NCBI GenBank assembly: GCA_963707135.1
Contig: CAVPOY010000005.1
Coordinates: 1 to 64,000, forward strand
From: JBGSTR01 sp963707135
GTDB taxonomy: Bacteria > Pseudomonadota > Gammaproteobacteria > Chromatiales > Chromatiaceae
Length of the DNA stretch: 64,000 bases
Direction: 5' to 3'
Shown here piece by piece: positions 26,598 to 35,117 of the stretch. The stretch's first letter is position 1. Each line of letters opens with the position of its first letter. The position numbers were made by a program, and so were the translations under genes. The notes under the pieces are model-generated. The model was not told the origin of the DNA and did not search any database. It saw nothing but the letters and a program-made list of their open reading frames with translations.

Positions 26598-27029
26598 TCA
26601 GTCGGACCCGGCCTCGCGCATCCGCTGGCAGAAGCTCCGCTCGTCCGGGTTCTCCACGGCCGATACGATCGCGTCGACCAGGGTCCCGAGTTCTTCAGGA
26701 GAAACCGCCGAGAGCACCCGATTGAGCAGCACCGGGCTCAGGTCCGCGTAGACGGAGCGGCCGTCCTTCAGATTTACCACCAGTCCCGAGCCGGCGTAGT
26801 GCTCGGCGGACTCGGGAAGGCTGGCGTCGTAGAGCGCCTGGTCGGCCGAAAAGAGCTCGTCGTAGACCGCCTCGATGCGGTCCGCGAGCGCGTCGTCGAC
26901 CTCGTCCTCGGCCACCTGGACCAGGCTCTCCGGGTCTCCGTCGACCTGAATCCAGCCGATGTTCAGCTCGGAGAGGTAATGCTGGAAACGGGTCCGCGGC
27001 TCTTCATGGAAAAAGACATACTCCAGCAT
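26598..27029 (-). CDS. Conserved hypothetical protein, acidic
   Basis: 143 residues, cytoplasmic (no signal or helix in membrane), very acidic (a run of Asp/Glu in the VAEDEVDDALADRIEAVYDEL segment). No recognised domain. It begins MLEYVFFHEEPRTRFQHYL. It sits between bioB (same strand, 135 bases downstream, past the bio promoter) and the divergent comF, 99 bases away. Confidence 0.6.
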   Translation of the reverse strand: MLEYVFFHEEPRTRFQHYLSELNIGWIQVDGDPESLVQVAEDEVDDALADRIEAVYDELFSADQALYDASLPESAEHYAGSGLVVNLKDGRSVYADLSPVLLNRVLSAVSPEELGTLVDAIVSAVENPDERSFCQRMREAGSD

Positions 27030-27128
27030 CTGGATCTATCCTCGTCATAACCAGCAACAGGGAATCCGCGGTCGCGCGCGGCCTCCGAAATGCGGCCCGC
27101 GACCCGCCAGCTCCTAGAGCCGTCGATC

Positions 27129-27842
27129 ATGCCATCCAATATGCCGCGTTTCGAGGCGCTTCTATCGGTGCTGTTTCCCCCCACCTGCGTGCTCTGCGGT
27201 GCGCCCGGCGTTGCCGGCCTGGACCTGTGCGGGGGCTGCGCGGCGGACCTGCCCGGCAACCGTAGCTGCTGCGCGCGCTGCGCGTTGCCGTTCGACGGCC
27301 CGATCCCCGAGGGAACCCTCTGCGGTCCCTGCCAGAGAAGGCCCCCGGCGTTCGAGCGCTGCTTCGCCCCGCTGCGCTACGAGACGCCGCTGCCGTTCCT
27401 CATCGGCGGGCTCAAGTTTCGCGGCCGGCTGAATATCGCCCGGCTGCTGGGCCAGTACCTCGCCGCGGCGATAGGAGATCTGGGCACGCCGCTCCCCGAG
27501 GTCCTGGTTCCGGTGCCGCTGCACCGGGCGCGGCTCGCCGAGCGCGGCTACAACCAGGCCCTGGAGATCGCCCGTATACTCGGCCGCGAGTTGGGCATCC
27601 CGGTGGATGCCCGTTGTTGCTCGCGGGTACAAGCCACACAGCCGCAGGCGGGGCTCGACGAGCGGGCGCGCCGGCACAATATTCGCGGTGCGTTTGCCGC
27701 CGCCGATACCCTGCCCTGGCGGCATCTTGCGCTCCTGGACGACGTGGTGACCACCGGCAGCACGGTGTCCGAGGCGAGCCGTGTGCTGCTCGGGGCCGGC
27801 GCGGAGCGTGTCGAGGTCTGGGCGGTGGCGCGGACGCCGTAA
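27129..27842 (+). CDS. comF: ComF-family phosphoribosyltransferase-like protein
   Basis: About 237 residues from ATG 27129 (an upstream ATG at 27090 is possible). N-terminal zinc-ribbon-like cysteines (CVLCG, CGGC, CARC, CGPC), then a type-I phosphoribosyltransferase fold with the PRPP loop LALLDDVVTTGSTVSEA and the FRG..N-type segment ERGYNQALEIAR. ComF/GntX proteins take part in DNA uptake in competent species. Placement next to the bio genes is common in gammaproteobacteria. Confidence 0.88.
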   Translation: MPSNMPRFEALLSVLFPPTCVLCGAPGVAGLDLCGGCAADLPGNRSCCARCALPFDGPIPEGTLCGPCQRRPPAFERCFAPLRYETPLPFLIGGLKFRGRLNIARLLGQYLAAAIGDLGTPLPEVLVPVPLHRARLAERGYNQALEIARILGRELGIPVDARCCSRVQATQPQAGLDERARRHNIRGAFAAADTLPWRHLALLDDVVTTGSTVSEASRVLLGAGAERVEVWAVARTP

Positions 27843-28018
27843 CGGATTTCCGATCAATGCGACTGGCGATCGACCCGGTGATCGGTCTTTAGAGGCTCGC
27901 GCCAGCCGCTCCAACGCTCGGCCGGGCGCGCGCGCTCAGCATGGTTGCCGCGGGTGCCTATACCGTGACCCAAGAACCGGCGGCCCAATGCGCCGGCCAC
28001 GGGGACGGATCCCTCAGC

Positions 28019-28810
28019 TTAGCGGCCCGGCACGCCGCCCGCTCGTACCAGCGCGAGCGTGATGTTGTCCGAGCCTCCGCAGTCGTTGGCGAGTTTGACC
28101 AACGCGTCCGCGGCCAGCTCCAGCGGGCCGTCGGCGGCAGCGACCAGAACCTGGCGCAGCCAGTCATCCGCCACCATGCCGCTTAGGCCGTCGGTGCAGA
28201 ATAGGAATAGATCGCCTCGCTCGAGCTTGACCGCGCCGGAGTCAACCTCGATGGTCGACGTGGAGCCCAACGCCCGCGTCAGGATGTTCTCCCCGATACC
28301 GTAGCGCCGGGCGTCCTCGCGCGTTCGGAAGAACCCCTGATCGACGACGTCCTGGATAAAGGAGTGGTCCCGGGAAAGTTGCTCGAGGGCTCCGTCGCGC
28401 AGGCGATAGAGGCGGGAGTCGCCCACGTTGGCGAAGGCCAGCCAGTCCGCCCAGGCACGACCGACCACCACCGTGGTGCCCATACCCGCGCAACTGGCAT
28501 CGTTTTGAGCCAGCTCCCAGACCGCCTGATTTGCCTCGGCGATGGCCGACTCGGTGAGCCGGCGGGCGATATCCGAATTGCGGGGCGGAACCCGCGTATC
28601 CCCGAGCTGCTCGCAGATGATCTCGGCCGCAAGCCGGCTCGCGACGTCGCCGGCGCTGGCGCCGCCGACACCGTCGGCGACGACCACCAGGCCGATATCC
28701 GTCAGCACGGCAACGGCATCCTCGTTGCGCTGACGCACGCGCCCGGTATCGGTGCGCCAGGCGAACTCCAGCGCGCCGCGCTTGGCGTCGCCTCGGCTCG
28801 GCGACGACAC
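28019..28810 (-). CDS. PP2C-type protein serine/threonine phosphatase
   Basis: 263 residues, cytoplasmic. PPM metal-binding and catalytic motifs are all present: TDTGRVRQRNEDA, VVADGVGGASAGDVAS, GMGTTVVVG, FANVGDSRLYRLRDG, FCTDGLSGMV and GGSDNITLALV. It resembles the stand-alone Stp/PppA phosphatases that reverse Hanks-type kinase phosphorylation, but no kinase gene is in this window. Its target is unknown. Confidence 0.9.
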   Translation of the reverse strand: MSSPSRGDAKRGALEFAWRTDTGRVRQRNEDAVAVLTDIGLVVVADGVGGASAGDVASRLAAEIICEQLGDTRVPPRNSDIARRLTESAIAEANQAVWELAQNDASCAGMGTTVVVGRAWADWLAFANVGDSRLYRLRDGALEQLSRDHSFIQDVVDQGFFRTREDARRYGIGENILTRALGSTSTIEVDSGAVKLERGDLFLFCTDGLSGMVADDWLRQVLVAAADGPLELAADALVKLANDCGGSDNITLALVRAGGVPGR

Positions 28811-28841
28811 CGACTGTCGGTGGCCTAGACCGGCCGTGACC

Positions 28842-29576
28842 CTAGCTCCCGGCCGGCTGGGCGAGCTGCGCCGCGAGACGCTTGGGCTCGACGTAGCCCG
28901 GGATCAGGTCGCCGGTCTCGGTGACGATGGCCGGCGTCCCGCGAAGGCCAAGCTCGTTGCCGATGGCCATATGCTGATCCACCGGATTCTTGCAGGTCTT
29001 GCTGTCGATTGGTTGACCGGCTTTTGCGGCCGTCATCGCGGTGCGCCGCGCGGCGTCGTCCCCGGCGCACCAGACCGAGACCGCCTCGTCGTAGGCCGGG
29101 CTGGGCTTGCCGGCCCTCGGGTAGAACAGGTAACGCACGCGGATTCCCAGCTTGCCGTACTCGTCGATCTGGCTGTGAAGCTTACGGCAGTAGCCGCACT
29201 CGATGTCGGTGAACACGGTGACCGTGTGCGCCGCCGTGCTCGGACCGAAGATGACCATCTCGTCCTCGCCCACGCCGTCTACCAGACGCTTGCGGGCACC
29301 GGCGAGTCGCGGCTCGGTGAGATCCTCGCGGGTCTTGAGATCGACGATCCGCCCGTCGACGAAATAGCGTCCGTCGCCCGTCACGTACATCATCTGCGAC
29401 CCGACCAGGACCTCGTAGAGGCCCGAGATGGGCGCGGGTTGGATGTTGTCGATCTTGATGTCGGGCGCGACCTTGCCGAGGGCCTCCCTTATGGTGCTCT
29501 CGGGACCGGCCAGCGCACTGCCGGCGGCCAGAACAAAGGCCGCCGCGGCAGCCGCAATCGTTCGAGGTGTAAACAT
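28842..29576 (-). CDS. dsbC: Periplasmic disulfide isomerase DsbC
   Basis: Corrects wrong disulfides in periplasmic proteins. 244 residues: signal peptide 1-23 (ending SALAG), N-terminal dimerisation domain, then a thioredoxin fold with active-site CGYC at 127-130 inside VFTDIECGYCRKLH, and the cis-proline loop GTPAIV. Kept reduced by DsbD (not here). Lies 13 bases past the yajQ-class gene start region, on the same strand. Confidence 0.93.
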   Translation of the reverse strand: MFTPRTIAAAAAAFVLAAGSALAGPESTIREALGKVAPDIKIDNIQPAPISGLYEVLVGSQMMYVTGDGRYFVDGRIVDLKTREDLTEPRLAGARKRLVDGVGEDEMVIFGPSTAAHTVTVFTDIECGYCRKLHSQIDEYGKLGIRVRYLFYPRAGKPSPAYDEAVSVWCAGDDAARRTAMTAAKAGQPIDSKTCKNPVDQHMAIGNELGLRGTPAIVTETGDLIPGYVEPKRLAAQLAQPAGS

Positions 29577-29589
29577 CGGATAAATGACC

Positions 29590-30072
29590 CTAGTCTCTAA
29601 AATTGATGAATTGTAGCGGCAACCCCCAATCCTGACCGCGCAGCATCGCGATCGTTTCCTGGAGGTCGTCGCGCTTCTTACCGCTTATTCGAAGCTGTTC
29701 GCCCTGGATCTGGGCTTGGACCTTGAGCTTGGCGGCCTTGACCGCCTTGACGATCCGCCGCGCGGACTCGCTGTCTACCCCCTGCTTGAGCCCGATCTCC
29801 TGGCGCGCGGCGTTCAGCGTGGTCACCGGGTCTTTTGGGTCCAGGCTACCGAGGTCGACCTGCCGTTTGACCAGCTTCTGCCGAAGAATATCCATCATCT
29901 GGTTGAGCTGGAATTCCTGTTCCGCCTCCAGCTTGATGCCGCCGTCCGCGAGCTCGAACCGCGCCGCGACCCCCTTGAAATCGAAACGGGTGCCGACCTC
30001 CCGATTGGCCTGGTCCACCGCGTTGCGGACCTCCTGCAGATCGAGCTCAGAAACGACGTCAAACGATGGCAT
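29590..30072 (-). CDS. YajQ-family nucleotide-binding protein
   Basis: 160 residues, the normal family length. Typical start MPSFDVVSELDLQEVRNAVD, then RFDFKG and ISGKKRDDLQE, and the end GLPLQFINFRD. Family members bind cyclic di-GMP or nucleotides and affect stress and gene control. 13 bases lie between its stop and the dsbC start, so dsbC is probably cotranscribed downstream of it. Confidence 0.9.
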   Translation of the reverse strand: MPSFDVVSELDLQEVRNAVDQANREVGTRFDFKGVAARFELADGGIKLEAEQEFQLNQMMDILRQKLVKRQVDLGSLDPKDPVTTLNAARQEIGLKQGVDSESARRIVKAVKAAKLKVQAQIQGEQLRISGKKRDDLQETIAMLRGQDWGLPLQFINFRD

Positions 30073-30316
30073 GCGAACTGGCTGTCCTCATTAATCAAGC
30101 GGCATCGACGGGCCGGCGACCGCGACCGACCGAACCCCTTACCCAACCGTTCTCCGCGGCGCGGCGAGGGGGACTAAGGAGCGCCTGCGGCGCGTATCGG
30201 CACCCTGACCAACAACGCAAACGTGTAAAGATAGAGCAAGTTGCGGCTGGCCGCCACCTTGGCGAGAAGGCCTGGTAATCCATGGGGCTGGCGCGCAACG
30301 ACCGGGAGAGGGGCGC

Positions 30317-31213
30317 TCAGCCGCGCGGGTGGTGCATGGCGTGCAGCTGCTTCAGCCGCTCGCGGGCGACGTGGGTATAGATCTGGGTGGTCGAGAGATC
30401 GCTGTGACCGAGCAGCATCTGGACCACCCGCAGATCCGCGCCGTGGTTCAGCAGATGGGTCGCGAAGGCGTGGCGCAGGGTGTGGGGCGAGAGGGGCTTT
30501 ACGACGCCGGCCACGAGCGCGTAGCGCTTGATCAGCTGCCAGAACGCCTGGCGGGTCATGTGCTCGCTGCGCGCGGTCGGAAACAGGAAGTCGCTGACCC
30601 GCCCGCCGAGCAGGTCCATGCGCGGACCGCGGACATAGTCTCTCAGCCAGGCGCCCGCCTCCTCTCCGAGCGGCACCAACCGCTCCTTGCTGCCCTTGCC
30701 GGTGACCCGCACTACCCCTTGGGTGAGGCTGACCTGGCTCGGCGTCAGGGTCACCAGCTCGGTCACCCGCAGGCCGCTCGCGTAGAGCACCTCGAGCATG
30801 GTGCGGTCACGGTGCCCGCGCGGGTCGCCGGTGTCCGGGGCGCCGAGCAGCGCCTCGACCTCCAGCTCGGTCAGGCTCGCCGGGAGCGGCCGGCCAAGCT
30901 TCGGCGCGTCGACACGGGCACTGGGATCCTCCCTGATCAGCCCCTGCCGAAGCAGGTGCTGATAGAACTGGCGCAGGCAGGAAAGCAGGCGTGCCGCCGA
31001 GCGCGGCTTGCGGCCGCTCACGGAGAGCACGGTAAGGTAGTCGAGTAAATCGAGCCGCCGCGCCTCGATCAGGCAGCGTCCGCGCTCGCGGTCGATCCAG
31101 ACCGCGAACGACCTCAGATCCGATTGATAGGCGACGAGTGTGTTCTGGCTCAAGCCCCGCTCCATCCAGAGCGCGTCGGCGAAGCCCTCGATCACGGCCC
31201 GGTCATCGGCCAT
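30317..31213 (-). CDS. xerD: Site-specific tyrosine recombinase XerD
   Basis: Resolves chromosome dimers at dif with XerC and FtsK. 298 residues, exactly the E. coli length. N-terminal core-binding domain from MADDRAVIEGFADAL; catalytic residues in ASGLRVTELVTL (Arg), HTLRHAFATHLL (His, Arg), LGHSDLSTTQIYTHV (His, Tyr). ATG 31213 overlaps the ogt stop (TGATG), so the two are translationally coupled. Confidence 0.93.
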   Translation of the reverse strand: MADDRAVIEGFADALWMERGLSQNTLVAYQSDLRSFAVWIDRERGRCLIEARRLDLLDYLTVLSVSGRKPRSAARLLSCLRQFYQHLLRQGLIREDPSARVDAPKLGRPLPASLTELEVEALLGAPDTGDPRGHRDRTMLEVLYASGLRVTELVTLTPSQVSLTQGVVRVTGKGSKERLVPLGEEAGAWLRDYVRGPRMDLLGGRVSDFLFPTARSEHMTRQAFWQLIKRYALVAGVVKPLSPHTLRHAFATHLLNHGADLRVVQMLLGHSDLSTTQIYTHVARERLKQLHAMHHPRG

Positions 31214-31674
31214 CAGTCGGCAAGCGCCCCCTCGTGCCGCAGCAGCCAGCGCTTGACCGCCACCCGGCGCCCGCTGGTGTCGCCCGCGAACCCGCCGAGC
31301 CCGGACACCGCCACGACCCGGTGACAGGGCACGACGATCGGACAGGGATTGGCCCGGCACGCCTGCCCAACGGCGCGCGGGGCGCTTCCGAGCTCCGCCG
31401 CGATCTCGCCGTAGGTGCGGGTGCTGCCGGACGGGATGGCGCGCAGCGCTGACCAGACCCGCCGCTGGAAGGGCGTGCCGGTGACCGCGATCGGCAGGTC
31501 GAAATCAGCCGAACCGTCGGTGAAGTATTCGGCGAACCGGCTCTCAAGCGCCTCCGGCAGGGCGGTGTCCGGGCTAGCGGGCCCCGCCGGGTCCAGGTCG
31601 ACCCCGGTCAGGGTTTCGCCGTTCCAACGGACGCCGATCGGGCCGAACGGCGTTGGGATCTGCGTGTAAGCCAT
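31213..31674 (-). CDS. ogt: Methylated-DNA-protein cysteine methyltransferase
   Basis: Suicide repair of O6-methylguanine and O4-methylthymine. 153 residues with the acceptor cysteine in PCHRVVA (C117), the recognition helix RTYGEIAAELGSAPRAVGQA, and the N-terminal FGPIGV segment. Cytoplasmic, without the Ada regulatory domain. Stop overlaps the xerD start. Confidence 0.93.
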   Translation of the reverse strand: MAYTQIPTPFGPIGVRWNGETLTGVDLDPAGPASPDTALPEALESRFAEYFTDGSADFDLPIAVTGTPFQRRVWSALRAIPSGSTRTYGEIAAELGSAPRAVGQACRANPCPIVVPCHRVVAVSGLGGFAGDTSGRRVAVKRWLLRHEGALAD

Positions 31675-31716
31675 GCTGCCCTCCGTTGTCCCAAGGTTGG
31701 CCAGGTGTCGTGACGA

Positions 31717-33087
31717 CTAGGCGGATCGCAGCCGTGCGGCGATATCGGCACGGGCCTGGGCGAGGATCGAGTCGCGATCGATGCTGTCGAGAATGTTCCG
31801 GATCACCTGCTTGGGACCGGCCTCGCCCCAGGACTTGCCGTGGGCCAGGAATTCCTCCGCGGCCTGTCCCACGACGTAGGTGCTGTAGTAGGCGACCGCC
31901 CCCTGGGCGGTGCCGGTCAGCACCGTGGACAACCCTCCGGTGCCGAGCTTCAAGGCCGAGGAGACGAAGTTCACGGCCCAGACGGTGCCCATCAGCAGGG
32001 CCAGCTGGGTGGCGATGGTTTTGACCAGGTCCCCGGCCTCGGAGCGCGACAGCGGCAGCCCGTAAAGCTTGGAGAGGTGAATCACCATACCGACGTCCAG
32101 CGCGGCGGCCGCCAGTAAGTCGGCGATGGGCAGCGGATTGAAGGCCACCGCCACGCCCTTGGAAACACAGTAGGTACGGATCAGCCGTGCACCGAGCGCG
32201 CGCTTGGCCTTCAGGATGCGCCGCCCGACCTGGTCGCTCAGGTTGGTCGCGAACATCGAGGCGTTCAGGGCCGCCAAGGTCTTGCCGTCGGTTTCCAACA
32301 GCGCCCAGAGCCGGTCCTTCAGGGCGCTGATATCGGGCTTGGGCTGGCGGAGGGTTTCGGTCTCCCTCCCCTCCTCGTCGACCAGGATGACCAGACGCTC
32401 GGCGGGCATGGCGCTGATCGCCACCACGTTCCTCGGGTCGACGTACCCGGCCGTGTGGCGCACGATGGACGCGGTGAGGATCTCGCGCTCTTCCCGGGTG
32501 TAGCGATCGATCTTGTTGAATACCAGGATGACCGGGCGCTGGTGCCCGGCGAGCACCCGCAGCGCCCGGATCTCGGTCTCGGTGAGATCCCCGTCGACGA
32601 TGAAGAGCACCAGGTCGGAGCGCGCCGCGACCTCGTGTGACAGGGCCTCGCGCGCCTCGCCCTGGACCTCATTCAGGCCCGGGGTATCGATCAGGAACAC
32701 GCCGCCCGCGTCGTACTCGTCCCAGTGACCCATCTGGGCGGTCTTGGTCTCGCCGTGCAGCGGGCTGGTGCTGAATTGCCTGGTGCCGAGCAGCGCGTTG
32801 AGCGTCGCGGACTTGCCGACACTGACGCGGCCGAAAGCGGCAATATGGATGTGTCCCTGCTCGAGCTTGTCGAGCATCGCCTGGACCTGCTCGTAGTCCT
32901 CCGACAGGGCCTCGCGGACCTCTGTCGGGATGCGCGCGTCATGAACCAGCTCGCGCAGGCTCTCGCGCGCCAGGCTCAGGTGGTCGTCACCGTCCGCCGG
33001 CTTCCGGCTTTCGTCGCCCGGCGAGGTCCTTGCGGAGATCCAGGGCAAGTCGCGCAAAACGCCGGGCAGACGTTTCGAGATTTTCAC
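31717..33087 (-). CDS. DUF697-type GTPase, second of a pair
   Basis: Era/dynamin-like GTP-binding protein: G1 FGRVSVGKSATLNALLG, G3 IDTPGLNEVQG, G4 FNKIDRY, then a C-terminal region of hydrophobic helices (VAVAFNPLPIADLLAAAALD, ALLMGTVWAVNFVSS) typical of DUF697 proteins. The start is not clear: GTG 33087 is the best available and would overlap the upstream GTPase gene by about 100 bases. The conserved part begins around 33000. Probably membrane-associated; function unknown. Confidence 0.75.
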   Translation of the reverse strand: MKISKRLPGVLRDLPWISARTSPGDESRKPADGDDHLSLARESLRELVHDARIPTEVREALSEDYEQVQAMLDKLEQGHIHIAAFGRVSVGKSATLNALLGTRQFSTSPLHGETKTAQMGHWDEYDAGGVFLIDTPGLNEVQGEAREALSHEVAARSDLVLFIVDGDLTETEIRALRVLAGHQRPVILVFNKIDRYTREEREILTASIVRHTAGYVDPRNVVAISAMPAERLVILVDEEGRETETLRQPKPDISALKDRLWALLETDGKTLAALNASMFATNLSDQVGRRILKAKRALGARLIRTYCVSKGVAVAFNPLPIADLLAAAALDVGMVIHLSKLYGLPLSRSEAGDLVKTIATQLALLMGTVWAVNFVSSALKLGTGGLSTVLTGTAQGAVAYYSTYVVGQAAEEFLAHGKSWGEAGPKQVIRNILDSIDRDSILAQARADIAARLRSA

Positions 33088-34519
33088 TGAGCTGTTCCTC
33101 GAATACCTGTGCCGCGTGGGCCGGCCGCAAATCGCCGCGGGACTCCAGGGACTGCGCCACGGCACGACCGAGTGCGTCAAAGATCATACCGTAGGCGGCC
33201 GCGTGGGCAATGCCCCCGGCAAGTGTGCCTATTCCGGGGAAGGACTTAAGCGCGTTGCCGGCCACCGCCAGCATGATGGGCGTGGTACGCGCGACCTTCT
33301 TCTGGATCAGCTTGACCAGCAGGTCGGTATCCATGGAGCGGACCGGCGCCTCATAGAGCGCGGCCAGCTCCTTGACCATGGACACGCCGAGATAACCCTG
33401 GATGATCAGGTCCGAGCCGGGCGTGATCGCCGCCATCGCGCCGATCATCGCCTTGCGGGAGTAGCCGGTGGTGACCTGAAGCGCCCGCTCGCGCCGGTAG
33501 CTCAGCTCGGCGGCGTCCAGCTCGCGGCTGACCAGCACGAACACGCTGGTATCCCGCAGTGCCTCGAGCACGGCCGGGTCCTCGTCCAGGTGACGCTGCA
33601 GCGCATCCCCCAGGGCCTTGACGTTCGGCGGCATGTCCCGGACCACGGTCTCCTCGCTGCCGTCCGGCCGTACCAGCAGCGCCTCGCGGCGCCCGCCGGC
33701 CTGCACCGCGACCAGCTCGACGCGCGCCGCGGCCCCGAGCCGCTCGCGGATCCTCGCCAGCACCTGCTCCAGCTCCTCCCGGCGGTAGCGGTCGGTCTTG
33801 TTCAGCGCGACGATACAGGGCTTTCCGAGCTCGATCAGGGACTGCAGATCCTCGTGCTGGCTGCGCGTGAGGTCACCGTCGGTCACGTAGATCACGACGT
33901 GCGAGCGCAGGGCCTCCGAGCGGGCCATTTCGTCCAGCCCGACACCGACCTCATTGGTCCCCGGCATATCGGTCAGGATCAGCTCGTCCCCGCTGTCGCT
34001 GACCCAGTGATATTCGTGAACCTCGCGGGTCGTGCCGCCGCGGACGCAGATTTCGAGCTCCGCGTCCGGCAGCAGCGCCTTGATCAGTGACGATTTACCG
34101 CTGCTGATCTCGCCGAAGAAACTCACATGGATCCTGCCGGCCTCCTTGCGCTTCTGCAGCAGGGCCAGCTCCCGGCGCACGGAATCGAGGTCCACGCCCT
34201 GCTCCGCCGCCCGCTCCATGCGCCGCTCGATCGCCTCACGGCTGAGCTCCTGGCTACGGCGGCGCTCATCGGATCCGGCCGCACGCCGGCGCGGCCGCAG
34301 CAGCTTCCAGAGCATATAGCCGCCCACGGCGACGATGCCGACGAAGCCGGCCGCGTAGAGCCAGAAGAACCAGGAAGGGCCCTGGCGCAGGCGCTCCCAG
34401 ACGTCGTAGCCCGTCTCTGTGACGATCAACATGACCCACAGCAGCAGGACCAGGACCAGTCCCAGACCCAGGGCGAGCAGGATACGGATCAGCTTGGAGG
34501 TGGAAATGCCTTGGCTCAA
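32987..34519 (-). CDS. Membrane-anchored GTPase, first of a pair
   Basis: 510 residues. Two N-terminal membrane helices (about 9-33 and 49-69) followed by a basic, coiled stretch (RRSQELSREAIERRMERAAEQ). The GTPase domain has G1 FFGEISSGKSSLIKALLP, G3 LTDMPGTNEV and G4 VALNKTDRYR; the C-terminal part has hydrophobic helices with AAITPGSDLIIQGYLG and FPGIGTLAGGIAHAA, as in DUF697 proteins. The tail overlaps the second GTPase. Twin arrangement suggests a heteromeric membrane machine. Confidence 0.8.
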   Translation of the reverse strand: MSQGISTSKLIRILLALGLGLVLVLLLWVMLIVTETGYDVWERLRQGPSWFFWLYAAGFVGIVAVGGYMLWKLLRPRRRAAGSDERRRSQELSREAIERRMERAAEQGVDLDSVRRELALLQKRKEAGRIHVSFFGEISSGKSSLIKALLPDAELEICVRGGTTREVHEYHWVSDSGDELILTDMPGTNEVGVGLDEMARSEALRSHVVIYVTDGDLTRSQHEDLQSLIELGKPCIVALNKTDRYRREELEQVLARIRERLGAAARVELVAVQAGGRREALLVRPDGSEETVVRDMPPNVKALGDALQRHLDEDPAVLEALRDTSVFVLVSRELDAAELSYRRERALQVTTGYSRKAMIGAMAAITPGSDLIIQGYLGVSMVKELAALYEAPVRSMDTDLLVKLIQKKVARTTPIMLAVAGNALKSFPGIGTLAGGIAHAAAYGMIFDALGRAVAQSLESRGDLRPAHAAQVFEEQLSENLETSARRFARLALDLRKDLAGRRKPEAGGR

Positions 34520-34621
34520 CGGAGGGTCCTGTGCGAGCGGGCGGAGTGCGCGAGGCTTGCGCCGGCCCTCGATTATAGGGCACCTTGCCGCTCACGCCGA
34601 CGCCCGACACCAGCCCAAGCT

Positions 34622-35059
34622 ATGAGCGACGACCGTTTCTGGGAGAACACGCCCCTCGACGTGATGACCGCGGACCAGTGGGAGTCGCTGTGCGACGGGT
34701 GCGCCAAGTGCTGCCTGGAGAAGTTCGAGGACGAGGACACCGGCCGCACCGTCTACTCGCGGGTCGCCTGCGAGCTGCTGGACCTCGCGACCTGCCGCTG
34801 CACCGACTACCCGAATCGGGCCCGGCGCGTGCCGGACTGCGTGACCCTGGTGCCAGCCGTGCTGCGACCCGCCACCTGGCTCCCGGAAACCTGCGCCTAT
34901 CGACTGCTGGCCGAAGGTAAGGCGCTGCCGGACTGGCACCCGCTGATCACCGGCGACCCGGAGAGCGTCTTCGAGGCCGGCCAGGGCGTGCGCGGCCGGG
35001 TGCTAGGTCCGAAGGAAGCGGGCGACCCGCTGATGCACCTGGTCGACTGGTTCAGGTAA
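34622..35059 (+). CDS. YcgN-family (UPF0260) cysteine-cluster protein
   Basis: 145 residues. Cysteine cluster in LCDGCAKCCLEKFEDEDTG, CELLDLATCRCTDYPNRA and PDCVTL, the CxxCxxCC pattern of UPF0260, which likely binds iron-sulfur or zinc. It ends with the family-typical HLVDWFR. Divergent from the GTPase pair. Function unknown. Confidence 0.88.
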   Translation: MSDDRFWENTPLDVMTADQWESLCDGCAKCCLEKFEDEDTGRTVYSRVACELLDLATCRCTDYPNRARRVPDCVTLVPAVLRPATWLPETCAYRLLAEGKALPDWHPLITGDPESVFEAGQGVRGRVLGPKEAGDPLMHLVDWFR

Positions 35060-35117
35060 CCACGCGGGTCCCGGCGGCTCGCGGCGCTGTCGTACGCCCG
35101 GAGTCTGTCGCGCCGAC

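Noticed and set aside
30100..30190. CCCCTTACCCAACC...GGCGAGGGGG as a dispersed repeat
   Set aside because: Only loosely like the CCCTCACCC-type repeats and without a clean stem.
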